From Aquisalimonas sp. 2447 (lineage in GTDB: Bacteria > Pseudomonadota > Gammaproteobacteria > Nitrococcales > Aquisalimonadaceae), in NCBI RefSeq assembly GCF_012044895.1, contig NZ_CP050695.1, positions 2,138,501 through 2,202,500 of the forward strand: 64,000 bases of DNA, in the 5' to 3' direction. The notes beneath the pieces are model-generated. The model searched no databases. It was not told the origin of the DNA and was given only the letters and a program-made list of their open reading frames with translations. Positions 33,691 to 42,950 of the stretch are shown here, in pieces. The translations under genes and the position numbers were made by a program. The stretch's first letter is position 1. The number at the start of each line of letters is the position of its first letter.

Positions 33691-35340
33691 ATGTACAGGT
33701 ACGACAGTTTCGATCAGACACTGGTGAACCAACGCGTGGAGCAGTTCCGCGATCAGACGCGCCGCTACCTTGCCGGTGAACTGACGGACGACGAGTTCCG
33801 GCCATTGCGCCTCATGAACGGGCTCTACATACAGCGCCACGCGCCGATGCTGCGTGTCTCCATCCCCTACGGTCTGCTCAGCAGCCGGCAGGTGCGGATG
33901 CTGGCGCACATTGCGCGCACCTACGATCGCGGCTACGGGCACTTCACCACGCGGCAGAATATCCAGTACAACTGGCCGGCGCTGGAGACCGTCCCGGATA
34001 TCCTGGCCGATCTGGCCAGTGTCGAAATGCATGCCATCCAGACCAGCGGCAACTGCATCCGTAACGTCACGTCGGACCACCTCGCCGGGGTGGCCGGTGA
34101 CGAACTCATGGATCCCCGCCCGTACTGCGAACTGATTCGGCAGTGGGCGACCCTGCATCCGGAATTCTCCTATTTGCCACGCAAGTTCAAGATTGCGGTG
34201 AGCGCGTCGGACTCCGACCGCGCAGCCATTCGCGTCCACGACATCGGGCTGCAGATCGTCACCAACGAGGCCGGCGAAACCGGTTTCCAGGTCTTCGTCG
34301 GTGGGGGGCTCGGTCGCACGCCCATCGTCGGCGAGTGCATCCGCGAGTTTCTTCCCGAGCAGCACCTGCTCTCCTATCTGGACGCCATCCTGCGCGTCTA
34401 CAACCTGAACGGGCGCCGGGACAACATGCACAAGGCCCGCATCAAGATCCTGGTGCGGTCCATGGGTGCGGAAACCTTTGCCCGTCATGTGGAAAGGGAG
34501 TGGCAGCACCTCCGGGACGACCCGCAGCTGACCCTGGCGCCGGAGGATGTCGAGTACATGCGCGATTTCTTCCAGCCGCCCGACTATGACAGCAGCGCCG
34601 GCGAGGGGGATCTTCCGCAGTGGCTGAACCAGGACAGCGGTTTCGCCCGCTGGTACCGCCACAATACGGTGTCCCACCGGCAGCACGGCTACCGGGCAGT
34701 GTTCCTTTCACTGAAGGCGCCGGGCATTGCCCCCGGCGACATGACCGATCAGCAGATGGATGCCGTGGCGGAGCTTGCCGAGCGCTACGGTTTCGGCGAA
34801 GTCCGCGTCACCCACACCCAGAATCTGGTGCTCGCGGATGTGCGCAAGGATTCTCTGTATGCGCTGTGGCAGGAGCTGCAGGCGCTGAACCTGGCGACTC
34901 CCAACATCGGCACCATGACCGACATGATCTGCTGCCCCGGGCTGGACTTCTGCAGCCTGGCCAACGCGGGCTCCATCGATGTGGCGGAGGATATCAACCG
35001 CCGCTTCGACGACATGGACTACCTCTATGACCTGGGCGATATCCGCCTGAACATGTCCGGCTGCATGAATGCCTGCGGGCACCACCACGTCGGACACATT
35101 GGCATCCTGGGCGTGGACAAGAAGGGTCAGGAGTATTACCAGATCACCGTCGGCGGTTCTTCATCCAACGACGCCGGAATGGGCGAGCGCATCGGCCCGG
35201 CAGTGGCCAAGGATCAGGTAGCCGACACGCTGGAGAGCATACTCAGGACCTTCGCCGAGCACCGGGAAGGTGACGAGCCCCTGCTCGACACCTACCGCCG
35301 CATCGGCGTGAAACCGTTCAAGGAGGCGGCTTATGCGTAG
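33691..35340 (+). CDS. cysI: Siroheme [4Fe-4S] nitrite/sulfite reductase
   Basis: A 549-residue hemoprotein of the sulfite/nitrite reductase family. Two ferredoxin-like half domains (GYGHFTTRQNIQYNWP and EVRVTHTQNLVLADV) flank the active site. The cluster/siroheme ligands are C-x5-C in CCPGLDFC and C-x3-C in SGCMNACGHH. With DUF934 next to it and no CysJ flavoprotein, it probably reduces sulfite to sulfide for cysteine synthesis, taking electrons from ferredoxin or another reductase. The 182 bases upstream hold an AT-rich stretch (33555-33590) where a CysB-type promoter might lie; no clear site was read. Confidence 0.9.
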   Translation: MYRYDSFDQTLVNQRVEQFRDQTRRYLAGELTDDEFRPLRLMNGLYIQRHAPMLRVSIPYGLLSSRQVRMLAHIARTYDRGYGHFTTRQNIQYNWPALETVPDILADLASVEMHAIQTSGNCIRNVTSDHLAGVAGDELMDPRPYCELIRQWATLHPEFSYLPRKFKIAVSASDSDRAAIRVHDIGLQIVTNEAGETGFQVFVGGGLGRTPIVGECIREFLPEQHLLSYLDAILRVYNLNGRRDNMHKARIKILVRSMGAETFARHVEREWQHLRDDPQLTLAPEDVEYMRDFFQPPDYDSSAGEGDLPQWLNQDSGFARWYRHNTVSHRQHGYRAVFLSLKAPGIAPGDMTDQQMDAVAELAERYGFGEVRVTHTQNLVLADVRKDSLYALWQELQALNLATPNIGTMTDMICCPGLDFCSLANAGSIDVAEDINRRFDDMDYLYDLGDIRLNMSGCMNACGHHHVGHIGILGVDKKGQEYYQITVGGSSSNDAGMGERIGPAVAKDQVADTLESILRTFAEHREGDEPLLDTYRRIGVKPFKEAAYA

Positions 35341-35851
35341 GATCATCCGGGACGGCGCCATCGTCGAGGACGCCTGGCAGCATGTGGACGACGAACAGAC
35401 CCTGCCTGCGGGGCACATTATCGTCAGCCATGCCCGCTGGCTCGCGGAGCGGGAGACCCTCGCGGAGCATACGGGGCGGGTCGGCGTTCGCATCAACGGC
35501 GATACGCCGCTGGATGAACTCCTGCCGGTGCTGGATGAATTGCCGCTGATCGCGCTGGAGTTTCCGGCCTTCAAGGACGGGCGCTGCTTGTCTCACGCCC
35601 GCCTGCTGCGCGCACGCCACGGCTACCGTGGTGAGCTGCGCGCGGTAGGGGACGTTCTCCGGGATCAGCTCGCCTACATGGCGCGAGTGGGGATCAATGC
35701 CTTTGAAGTCCGGGAGGATCGCTCCCTGGAGGACGCCCTCAAGGCCTTTGACGAGTTCACCGGCTACTATCAGCTCAATCCGTACGGACCAACGCCTCGG
35801 GAGCTGCGGCGGCGGGATACGGAACAGCCGGCACGGGCCGCCGCATCCTGA
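35333..35851 (+). CDS. DUF934 protein linked to sulfite reductase
   Basis: A 172-residue protein of the DUF934 family (oxidoreductase-like, from memory). IALEFPAFKDGRCLSHARLLR and YRGELRAVGDVLRDQLAYMARVGINAFEV are the diagnostic segments. It overlaps the reductase gene by eight bases, so co-expression is certain. DUF934 proteins nearly always sit beside CysI-type reductases lacking CysJ, and a role in electron delivery or assembly has been suggested. The last 20 residues are disordered. Confidence 0.85.
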   Translation: MRRIIRDGAIVEDAWQHVDDEQTLPAGHIIVSHARWLAERETLAEHTGRVGVRINGDTPLDELLPVLDELPLIALEFPAFKDGRCLSHARLLRARHGYRGELRAVGDVLRDQLAYMARVGINAFEVREDRSLEDALKAFDEFTGYYQLNPYGPTPRELRRRDTEQPARAAAS

Positions 35852-35911
35852 CAGAAAGCGTGTCGGTCCTGCAGCCGGGGCGGCGTATCGCCCTGCCCGG
35901 CGCGCTGCGAC

Positions 35912-36772
35912 CTAGTCCGCATTAAACCGGTCCGAATGCTCGACGATCCAGTCGCGGATCTCGCGGGCCGGCAGATGCCAGGTTGTCTCAAGCATCATGG
36001 CATGGGCCATATCCGGGTAGATCTGGTAATCGGCCTTGTACGAGCGCGCCGTGCGCTTGGTCTCGTTGATGGAAAACAATGCATCCCGCCCGGCGCCCAG
36101 CACCAGCATCGGCGGGATTTGCATGCGCCACCGGCGCGGCAGATCCATGAACGTCATGTCCATCAGAGCCCGCTGGGATTCACTTTGCATGCGGGCGCCG
36201 TACGAATCGCGCAGATCGGCATCCATGTCGTCGGAAAAGATGGCCTTGCCGGCGTTTTCCGTGTCCACGAGATCCCGCGCGCCTGCCTGGACCATGGACA
36301 CCTGCGCAAACAGCATCGGATCGGAGGTGGTCAGGCGCATCACCGAGCTGCTGAGCCCACCGGGAGGCACAGAGGCCATGAGCACCGCAGCGGCAGCCGG
36401 ATACTGCTCCAGGTACTTCTGCACCACCATGCCACCCATGGAGTGGCCCACCAGGATCGGCGGCGCATCCAGAGTCTCCACCACACTGCGGACGTCAGCG
36501 ACGTAATCGCGGATGCTCGCCTGGGGGAGCGCTTCCTTGCCATCGCTGCCGCAGTGGCCGCGCAGACTGACCGCGTAGGCGTCGAAGCCCTGTTCGGCAA
36601 ACCAGGGGAGAAAGTGTTCGTCCCAGCACCAGGCGCCGGCATATGCGCCATGAATGAACAGCAGCGGCGGGGCTTTACGCCGCTTGTCCGCAGCCGGCTT
36701 ACGGTGCAGAACTTCCAGCTCTGGCTGCTCCACCGGTGTCATTGCACCAAAACCGAGCAATCCGAACATCAT
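35912..36772 (-). CDS. Alpha/beta-fold hydrolase
   Basis: A 286-residue serine hydrolase. The oxyanion region PPLLFIHGAYAGAWCWDEHF, nucleophile elbow GHSMGGMVV, acid GAGRDALFS and catalytic histidine DMAHAMML are complete. The substrate is not evident; an ester or lipid is most likely. Its ATGATG start overlaps the MFS transporter stop, so the two form a tight operon. No signal peptide; cytoplasmic. Confidence 0.85.
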   Translation of the reverse strand: MMFGLLGFGAMTPVEQPELEVLHRKPAADKRRKAPPLLFIHGAYAGAWCWDEHFLPWFAEQGFDAYAVSLRGHCGSDGKEALPQASIRDYVADVRSVVETLDAPPILVGHSMGGMVVQKYLEQYPAAAAVLMASVPPGGLSSSVMRLTTSDPMLFAQVSMVQAGARDLVDTENAGKAIFSDDMDADLRDSYGARMQSESQRALMDMTFMDLPRRWRMQIPPMLVLGAGRDALFSINETKRTARSYKADYQIYPDMAHAMMLETTWHLPAREIRDWIVEHSDRFNAD

Positions 36773-38025
36773 GCATCTTCCTCCTCGTGCCGAATAGGCA
36801 ACAGGAACCAGACAAAGGCGATAACCTGGAGCACGAGAAGCATCCCGAACGCCACGCCATACCCTTCTGGAGCGTACCCGAGTCCGTCCGGCAGTTCACG
36901 GACTTCGATCACAAAGCCCATGATCCACTGCAACATAAATGCCCCGACAAATACAGCCAGGTTCAGGGCGGTGGTTGCCCGTCCGGTGAGGGCCAGGGGA
37001 AACGCCTGGGAAATCATGGCATACACCAGCGTTCCGGAGGTGGCGAAGAAGCCGAACGCCATCCACAACGGCACTACGCCGTTGGCAGGCTGTAAAACGA
37101 GCAGAAACTTGAAAAGAAGAAACAGCGCGCCGCCCACGACAACAATCTGAAAGGGTCTGACCCCGAGTCGCGCCAGGCGCTCACTGATTACCCCCCAGAC
37201 GGCAAAGCCGATGGCCATGGCCAGGGCGATCAGCAGCAGCGTATCCGCCACTCCCTGGCGTTCCATGCCAGCCACGTCCCGCATCCACGGGCCGGCCCAC
37301 AGTCCCTGCACCGCCAGTGAACCGCCCTGCATGAGTAGCGACAACGGCGCCAGGCGCCAGAAATACGGGCTGGTGAGCACCTGCCGCAGGCCCGCCAGCT
37401 GCTCCTGCATGCTCTCACCGCCCCGCCCCGGCGTCTCGGGCACCACCGTCCAAACCGCAACGGCAGTGGCCCCGCAGGCGGCTGCAAGCCCGATGAAGAC
37501 CATGCGCCAGTCCGTCCAGCCGAGGAGATACTCCACCGGGCTGGTCGCGGCCATGGCGCCGAGTCCGCCGCAGGCCAACAGACAGCCGTTCACCAGCGGC
37601 AGACGCTCCGCGGGGAACCAGGCCGTGAATGCCTTGAAGCTCGCCATCAGGCAGGCCGAGACCCCCAGGCCGATAAGCGCCCGACCGACTCCCAGGCTGG
37701 CGAGATCAGCGCCGACGGCGAATACGGCGGCGCCCACTGCGGCCACCAGCAACAATGCCGCCTCCACCCGTCGCGGGCCGAAACGGTCCAGAAGCAGGCC
37801 CAGGGGCAGCTGGAACAGGGCAAAGGACAGGAAGTAGGCCGCCGTCAGCAAACCCAGCTCGGATGCCGACAGGCCGATGTCCGACTGCAGATCGGCGGCG
37901 ATGACGGCATTGACCGTCCGGAACAGGTACGACAGGAAATATCCCGCCGCGAACGGCAGGAATACCAGCAGAATCAGCTGTCCCGCGGTGAACCGGCGTG
38001 TGTCACCTGTGGTTTGTGCGCCCAC
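36769..38025 (-). CDS. Major facilitator superfamily transporter
   Basis: A 418-residue protein with about 12 membrane helices. FLSYLFRTVNAVIAADLQSDIG and the motif A-like loop LLLDRFGPRRVE lie in the N-terminal half, and the C-terminal half repeats the fold with a weaker loop (ISERLARLGVRP). The pattern is closest to the NNP/UhpT-like or YbjJ-like importers without a clear substrate. Start GTG 38025 was chosen because GGAGG lies seven bases upstream; longer frames start within that site. The coupled hydrolase suggests uptake and cleavage of one compound. Confidence 0.82.
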   Translation of the reverse strand: MGAQTTGDTRRFTAGQLILLVFLPFAAGYFLSYLFRTVNAVIAADLQSDIGLSASELGLLTAAYFLSFALFQLPLGLLLDRFGPRRVEAALLLVAAVGAAVFAVGADLASLGVGRALIGLGVSACLMASFKAFTAWFPAERLPLVNGCLLACGGLGAMAATSPVEYLLGWTDWRMVFIGLAAACGATAVAVWTVVPETPGRGGESMQEQLAGLRQVLTSPYFWRLAPLSLLMQGGSLAVQGLWAGPWMRDVAGMERQGVADTLLLIALAMAIGFAVWGVISERLARLGVRPFQIVVVGGALFLLFKFLLVLQPANGVVPLWMAFGFFATSGTLVYAMISQAFPLALTGRATTALNLAVFVGAFMLQWIMGFVIEVRELPDGLGYAPEGYGVAFGMLLVLQVIAFVWFLLPIRHEEEDA

Positions 38026-38145
38026 CCGCACCCCTCCCCTTGTCAGCCTGAGCGGCGTCAGCGTTCCCGCTCCGCCCACGGACTGCTATTGTTGATTTCC
38101 CGAAACCATCCCACGGGGCACCGCGCCCGGGTCCGGGAGCCGTGC

Positions 38146-40779
38146 ATGACCGCGCCGAACGCCGTGTTTCTCAAGGACTACGCACCACCGAGCCATCGCG
38201 TCCATCACCTGTCGCTGACCTTCGAACTCGGCGAGAACGAGACCCGGCTGCACACGTGCTTTCGAGTCACGCCGGATGCCCCGGCGGGCAGACAGGCAGG
38301 CCCATTGTGCCTCCACGGCCGGGGCCTGCAGCTGGAGCGGATCCTGGTGGACGGTAGCGCCCCGCCCGCAACGGCGATGAACCACGACGAGCACGGGTTG
38401 ACCCTCACCGGGCTCGACGGCCCCGGCCACACCATCGAGGTCACCACCGTGCTGCGCCCCCGGGACAATACCGCGCTGCAGGGACTCTACAGGTCCGGCG
38501 GGCTGTTCTGCACCCAGTGCGAGCCCGAAGGTTTCCGTCACATGACCTACTTTCCGGATCGCCCGGATGTCATGACCCGTTACACCACCACCATCATCGC
38601 CGATTCAAGGCGCTACCCCGTTCTGCTGGCCAATGGCAATCGCACTGGTGCCGGCACACTGGAGGATGGCCGTCACTGGGTGACCTGGCACGACCCGCAC
38701 CCGAAACCCAGTTATCTGTTTGCCATGGTCGCCGGGGATCTGAGCGTCCACCAGGACACCCACGTCACGCCATCGGGGCGCAGGATCGGCCTGCAAGTCT
38801 ACACCGAGCCGCGCAACGCAGGACGCACCGGTCATGCCGTGGAGGCTCTCCAGCGCGCCATGCGCTGGGACGAGGAAGCCTACGGACTGGAGTACGACCT
38901 GGATTGCTACATGATCGTGGCCGTGGACGACTTCAACATGGGCGCCATGGAGAACAAGGGGCTCAACATCTTCAATGCCGCCTGCGTGCTGGCTGACCCC
39001 CGCACCGCCACCGACGATGACCTGGAGACCGTGGAGGCGGTCGTCGCCCACGAGTACTTCCACAACTGGACCGGCAACCGCGTGACCCTGCGCGACTGGT
39101 TCCAGCTCAGTCTCAAGGAGGGATTGACGGTGTTCCGGGAACAGCAATTCTGCGCCGAGACGGGGTCGCCGGCACTCACGCGCATCCGCGATGCCCGCAA
39201 CCTGCGGGCGCTGCAGTTCCCGGAAGACAGCGGCCCGATGGCCCACCCGGTACGACCCGGCAGCTACCTGGATGTCAGCAACTTCTACACCGCCACGGTG
39301 TACGACAAGGGCGCCGAGGTGATCCGCATGCTGCACACCCGCCTCGGGGACGCCGGCTTTCGCGCCGGCGTGCAGCTGTATCTGCGCCGGCACGACGGCC
39401 GCGCCGCGACCTGCGAGGACTTCCGCGGCGCGCTGGAAGACGCCACCGGGACCCCTCTGACCGACATGGCCACCTGGTACGAGCAGGCCGGCACTCCGGT
39501 GCTGCGAGTTCGCGGCCGCCATGACCCGGTGCGACGCTGCTATCACCTGCTGCTGTCTCAGTTTACCCCGGCCACCCCGGGGCAATCCCGCAAGCAGCCA
39601 CTGCCCATCCCCGTGCGTCTCGGGCTCATGGACCCCGGCGGCCAACTGCTGCCGCTGCGTATGGACGGCGAAGCGGCGCCCGCCGGGTGCGAGCGGGTCA
39701 TCACACTCCATGCAGAGCACCAGCAGATCACGTTCATGGACATCGCAGAGCCCCCGGTACCCAGCCTGTTGCGCCGTTTCTCCGCACCGGTGGCCCTGGA
39801 CTTCCCCTACACCCGCGAACAGCTGGCACTGCTCCTGGGCAGCGACGACGACCCGTTCGTGCGCTGGGACGCCGCCCAGCAACTGACCCTGGATGCCATC
39901 ATCCAGGCGCTGGATCACGGCGGGACACCGCCGTTGCCAACCACATTGACCCAGGCGGTGGAGCGGGTCCTGGCCGGCTATCGCGACGATCCGGCGTTCG
40001 TTGCCGAAACCCTGGCCCTGCCCTCCGAGGACTACATCGCCGAGCAGCGTGCCTGCGTGGAGGTGGAAGCCATCCACGGCGCGAGGGAGCACCTCCGGCA
40101 TGCCATGGGAAGCCACTTCGCCGCATGGTGGTGCGACATCCACACTGACTGCGCCGGCTCCCACGCAGGTGTCCCACGTCAACGTGCAGCAGCCCTGCGC
40201 CGCCTTGGCCACCTGGCGCTTGCCTATCGCGTGGCCGCCGGAGCCGCCGGAGTGGAGGCTGCGCTGCGCCAGTATCATGAAACGGACAACATGACCGATC
40301 GCCTTGTCGCGCTGGCGCTGCTCGCCGATGCCGACGAGGAACTCGCCCGCCAGCCGCTCCTGACCTTTTACCGGCGCTGGGGCGACGACCCGCTGCTGGT
40401 GGACAAATGGCTGCGCATTCAGGCGACGGCACAGGCCGGTGACGGCCTGCACCGGGTCCAACGGCTCATGCGTCACCCGGCATTCGACATGGGCAATCCC
40501 AACCGCGTACGCTCCGTTCTCGGCGCGTTCAGCCAGGAGAATCCCCTGCATTTCCATCGCGTCGACGGTGCCGGTCATGCCTTTGTTGCGGAGCGCGTCA
40601 TGGAACTCGACGCCCTGAATCCGCTGATTGCCGCCCGCCTGGTCCTGCCACTGACCCGATGGGACCGCTTTGACGCCGACAGGGCCGCGAGCATGTCGCG
40701 ACAATTGGAACGGATCGGAAATCGGCCTAAGCTGTCAAAAGAGCTACATGAAATCGTCGCGAAGGGCCTCGCCGCCTGA
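38146..40779 (+). CDS. pepN: Aminopeptidase N (M1 family)
   Basis: An 877-residue zinc aminopeptidase that trims N-terminal residues from peptides in the cytosol. GAMENKG (substrate N-terminus recognition), HEYFHNWTGNR (HExxH zinc site) and the downstream Glu in SLKEGLTVF are intact. The C-terminal DUF3458 superhelical domain is complete. GGGAG lies seven bases before the chosen ATG. The length equals E. coli PepN. It stands alone, divergent from the MFS gene, and is followed by prc after 41 bases. Confidence 0.97.
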   Translation: MTAPNAVFLKDYAPPSHRVHHLSLTFELGENETRLHTCFRVTPDAPAGRQAGPLCLHGRGLQLERILVDGSAPPATAMNHDEHGLTLTGLDGPGHTIEVTTVLRPRDNTALQGLYRSGGLFCTQCEPEGFRHMTYFPDRPDVMTRYTTTIIADSRRYPVLLANGNRTGAGTLEDGRHWVTWHDPHPKPSYLFAMVAGDLSVHQDTHVTPSGRRIGLQVYTEPRNAGRTGHAVEALQRAMRWDEEAYGLEYDLDCYMIVAVDDFNMGAMENKGLNIFNAACVLADPRTATDDDLETVEAVVAHEYFHNWTGNRVTLRDWFQLSLKEGLTVFREQQFCAETGSPALTRIRDARNLRALQFPEDSGPMAHPVRPGSYLDVSNFYTATVYDKGAEVIRMLHTRLGDAGFRAGVQLYLRRHDGRAATCEDFRGALEDATGTPLTDMATWYEQAGTPVLRVRGRHDPVRRCYHLLLSQFTPATPGQSRKQPLPIPVRLGLMDPGGQLLPLRMDGEAAPAGCERVITLHAEHQQITFMDIAEPPVPSLLRRFSAPVALDFPYTREQLALLLGSDDDPFVRWDAAQQLTLDAIIQALDHGGTPPLPTTLTQAVERVLAGYRDDPAFVAETLALPSEDYIAEQRACVEVEAIHGAREHLRHAMGSHFAAWWCDIHTDCAGSHAGVPRQRAAALRRLGHLALAYRVAAGAAGVEAALRQYHETDNMTDRLVALALLADADEELARQPLLTFYRRWGDDPLLVDKWLRIQATAQAGDGLHRVQRLMRHPAFDMGNPNRVRSVLGAFSQENPLHFHRVDGAGHAFVAERVMELDALNPLIAARLVLPLTRWDRFDADRAASMSRQLERIGNRPKLSKELHEIVAKGLAA

Positions 40780-40820
40780 ACGGTGCGGACACGAGGCGAC
40801 GCCACAACACGGGTGAGCGA

Positions 40821-42920
40821 ATGCTTAGAACGACCCTTTATCGCTCTGCGGTCCTCCTGCTGGCGCTGGTGGTCGGCACCGGCTGCCTTTCCACCACGAC
40901 GCTGGCCTCCGAGTCCGACGAAGACATCGTCCGGCCGGCAGACAATCACCCGGAAACCGCCCGACTGATCGCACGCCTGCTGGCCCATCAGCACTTCCGC
41001 CAGCAGTCCATTGATGACGCGCTCTCGGAGCAGGTCCTGGACGCTTACCTGGACGCCCTGGACCCGGACCGCTACTACTTCACGCAGTCCGACATCGAGG
41101 AGTTCCGGGTGCACCGCTCGGATCTGGACAACATGCTCATGGACGGCGATCTCGACCTCGCCTACCACATCTACGGCCGCCTCAAGCAGCGTGCCACGGA
41201 GCGTGCCGAGTTCGCCCACCAGGTGATTGATAACGGCATCGACTTCGATACCGACCAGACGCTGGAACTCAACCGGCGCGAGCAGGACTGGGTGGCGGAT
41301 GAGGATGCACTGGATCGGCTCTGGCGTCAGCGGATCAAGAACGACGCCCTGACCATGCTGCTGGGCGAGGATGACGAAGAGCAGACCATGGATCTGCTGC
41401 GCAGCCGCTACGAGAACGTGGCCAAGAACATGCAGCGTTCGGAGGCCGAGGACATCTTCGAGGCCTACATGGGCGCCTGGGCGCGCTCCTTCGACCCGCA
41501 CACCAACTATCTGTCGCCCCGCAACTCCGAGGAATTCGACATCCAGATGCAGCTCTCCCTGGAGGGCATCGGCGCCATGCTGCGCACGCGCAGGGATTTC
41601 ACCGAAATCATCGAACTGGTTCCGGGGGGCCCGGCGGAGCGTAGCGGCGAGCTCTCGCCCGGGGATCGCATCATCGGCGTGGCCGAAGGCGACGAGGAGA
41701 TGGTGGATGTGGTTGGCTGGCGCCTGAGCGACGTAGTGGACCGGATTCGCGGACCGAAGGAATCGGAGGTGCGCCTGCGCATCCTCCCCGGCGGCGATTC
41801 GGACAGCGCGCCACGGACGGTGACCCTGGAGCGCAACGAAATCGCCCTGGAGGAACAGGCCGCACAGAAGGAGGTGAAGGAAATCGAGCGCGACGATGGC
41901 GTGCAGCGCGTTGGCGTCATCACCATCCCGGCCTTCTATACCGACTTCGCCGCTGCTCAGGCCGGCGAGGATGACTATCGCAGCACCACCCGGGATGTCC
42001 GGCGTCACATCGATGCGCTCAAGGCCGACGGCATCGATGGTCTCATCATCGATCTGCGCGGCAACTCCGGCGGGTCGCTGCAAGAGGCGGTGGACATGAC
42101 CGGGCTGTTCCTCCCCGGCGGCCCCGTGGTGCAGATCCGCCGCAGCGACGGCGACACCGAAGTCATGCGCGATCCGGACGAGGCCACACACTATGACGGC
42201 CCGCTGGCCATCATGGTGGACCGGCAGAGCGCTTCGGCGTCGGAGATCTTCGCCGGGGCCATGCAGGATTACGGCCGCGGTATCGTTCTGGGCGAGCGCA
42301 CCTTCGGCAAGGGCACGGTGCAGACCATGGTTGACCTGGACCGCTTCAGCAACGATCCCAGTGTCGATACCGGGCGGTTGAAGATGACCATCGCCAAGTT
42401 CTACCGCATCACCGGGAGCAGCACCCAGAAACGCGGCGTGGAACCGGACATCAGTCTGCCCTCGGCCATGGACTCCGACGAGATCGGTGAACGCGCGGCG
42501 GACAACCCCCTGCCGTGGGACGAAATCGACCCCGTGGACTACACCCGCATTGAAGAACTCAGCCGTGCCATTTCCCTGCTGGGGTCACGACACGACGAGC
42601 GGGTCAAGGATCACTCCGCCTACAATGCGCTGCTGGACGAGCTGGACCAGATACGGCAGGCGCGCGAGCAGACCGAGGTGTCCCTGAACCGCGCACAGCG
42701 CGAACAGGAACGCGCGCAGCGCAATGAAGCGCGGCTGGCCAAGGCCAATGAACACCGGCAGATTCAGGGCCTGGAACCGCTGGACAGCGTGGATGAACTG
42801 GAGCGCGAGGACGACCCGGATACTCTGCTGGACGTCAGCGCGGAAATCATGGCGGATTTCTACCTGCTCCGGAACGAACCGGAGGTAGCCCAGCGTTGGG
42901 GATTCAACCTCAACGACTGA
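40821..42920 (+). CDS. prc: Tail-specific protease Prc (S41 family)
   Basis: A 699-residue periplasmic protease that processes penicillin-binding protein 3 and degrades SsrA-tagged or misfolded exported proteins, with NlpI in E. coli. The signal region MLRTTLYRSAVLLLALVVGTGCLSTTTLA could be cut after LA; a cysteine within it only weakly resembles a lipobox. An N-terminal helical domain, PDZ (about 235-320) and the catalytic domain follow, with serine in DRQSASASEIF and lysine in TFGKGTVQ. A C-terminal charged coil (AQREQERAQRNEARLAKAN) completes it. Confidence 0.95.
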   Translation: MLRTTLYRSAVLLLALVVGTGCLSTTTLASESDEDIVRPADNHPETARLIARLLAHQHFRQQSIDDALSEQVLDAYLDALDPDRYYFTQSDIEEFRVHRSDLDNMLMDGDLDLAYHIYGRLKQRATERAEFAHQVIDNGIDFDTDQTLELNRREQDWVADEDALDRLWRQRIKNDALTMLLGEDDEEQTMDLLRSRYENVAKNMQRSEAEDIFEAYMGAWARSFDPHTNYLSPRNSEEFDIQMQLSLEGIGAMLRTRRDFTEIIELVPGGPAERSGELSPGDRIIGVAEGDEEMVDVVGWRLSDVVDRIRGPKESEVRLRILPGGDSDSAPRTVTLERNEIALEEQAAQKEVKEIERDDGVQRVGVITIPAFYTDFAAAQAGEDDYRSTTRDVRRHIDALKADGIDGLIIDLRGNSGGSLQEAVDMTGLFLPGGPVVQIRRSDGDTEVMRDPDEATHYDGPLAIMVDRQSASASEIFAGAMQDYGRGIVLGERTFGKGTVQTMVDLDRFSNDPSVDTGRLKMTIAKFYRITGSSTQKRGVEPDISLPSAMDSDEIGERAADNPLPWDEIDPVDYTRIEELSRAISLLGSRHDERVKDHSAYNALLDELDQIRQAREQTEVSLNRAQREQERAQRNEARLAKANEHRQIQGLEPLDSVDELEREDDPDTLLDVSAEIMADFYLLRNEPEVAQRWGFNLND

Positions 42921-42950
42921 TCGCGGAGTGCGGATTGCGGGACGCCGGCC

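Noticed and set aside
38605-40704. 699-codon open frame on the minus strand opposite pepN
   Set aside because: pepN is unmistakable on the other strand. The antisense product shows no motif and no plausible start signal.
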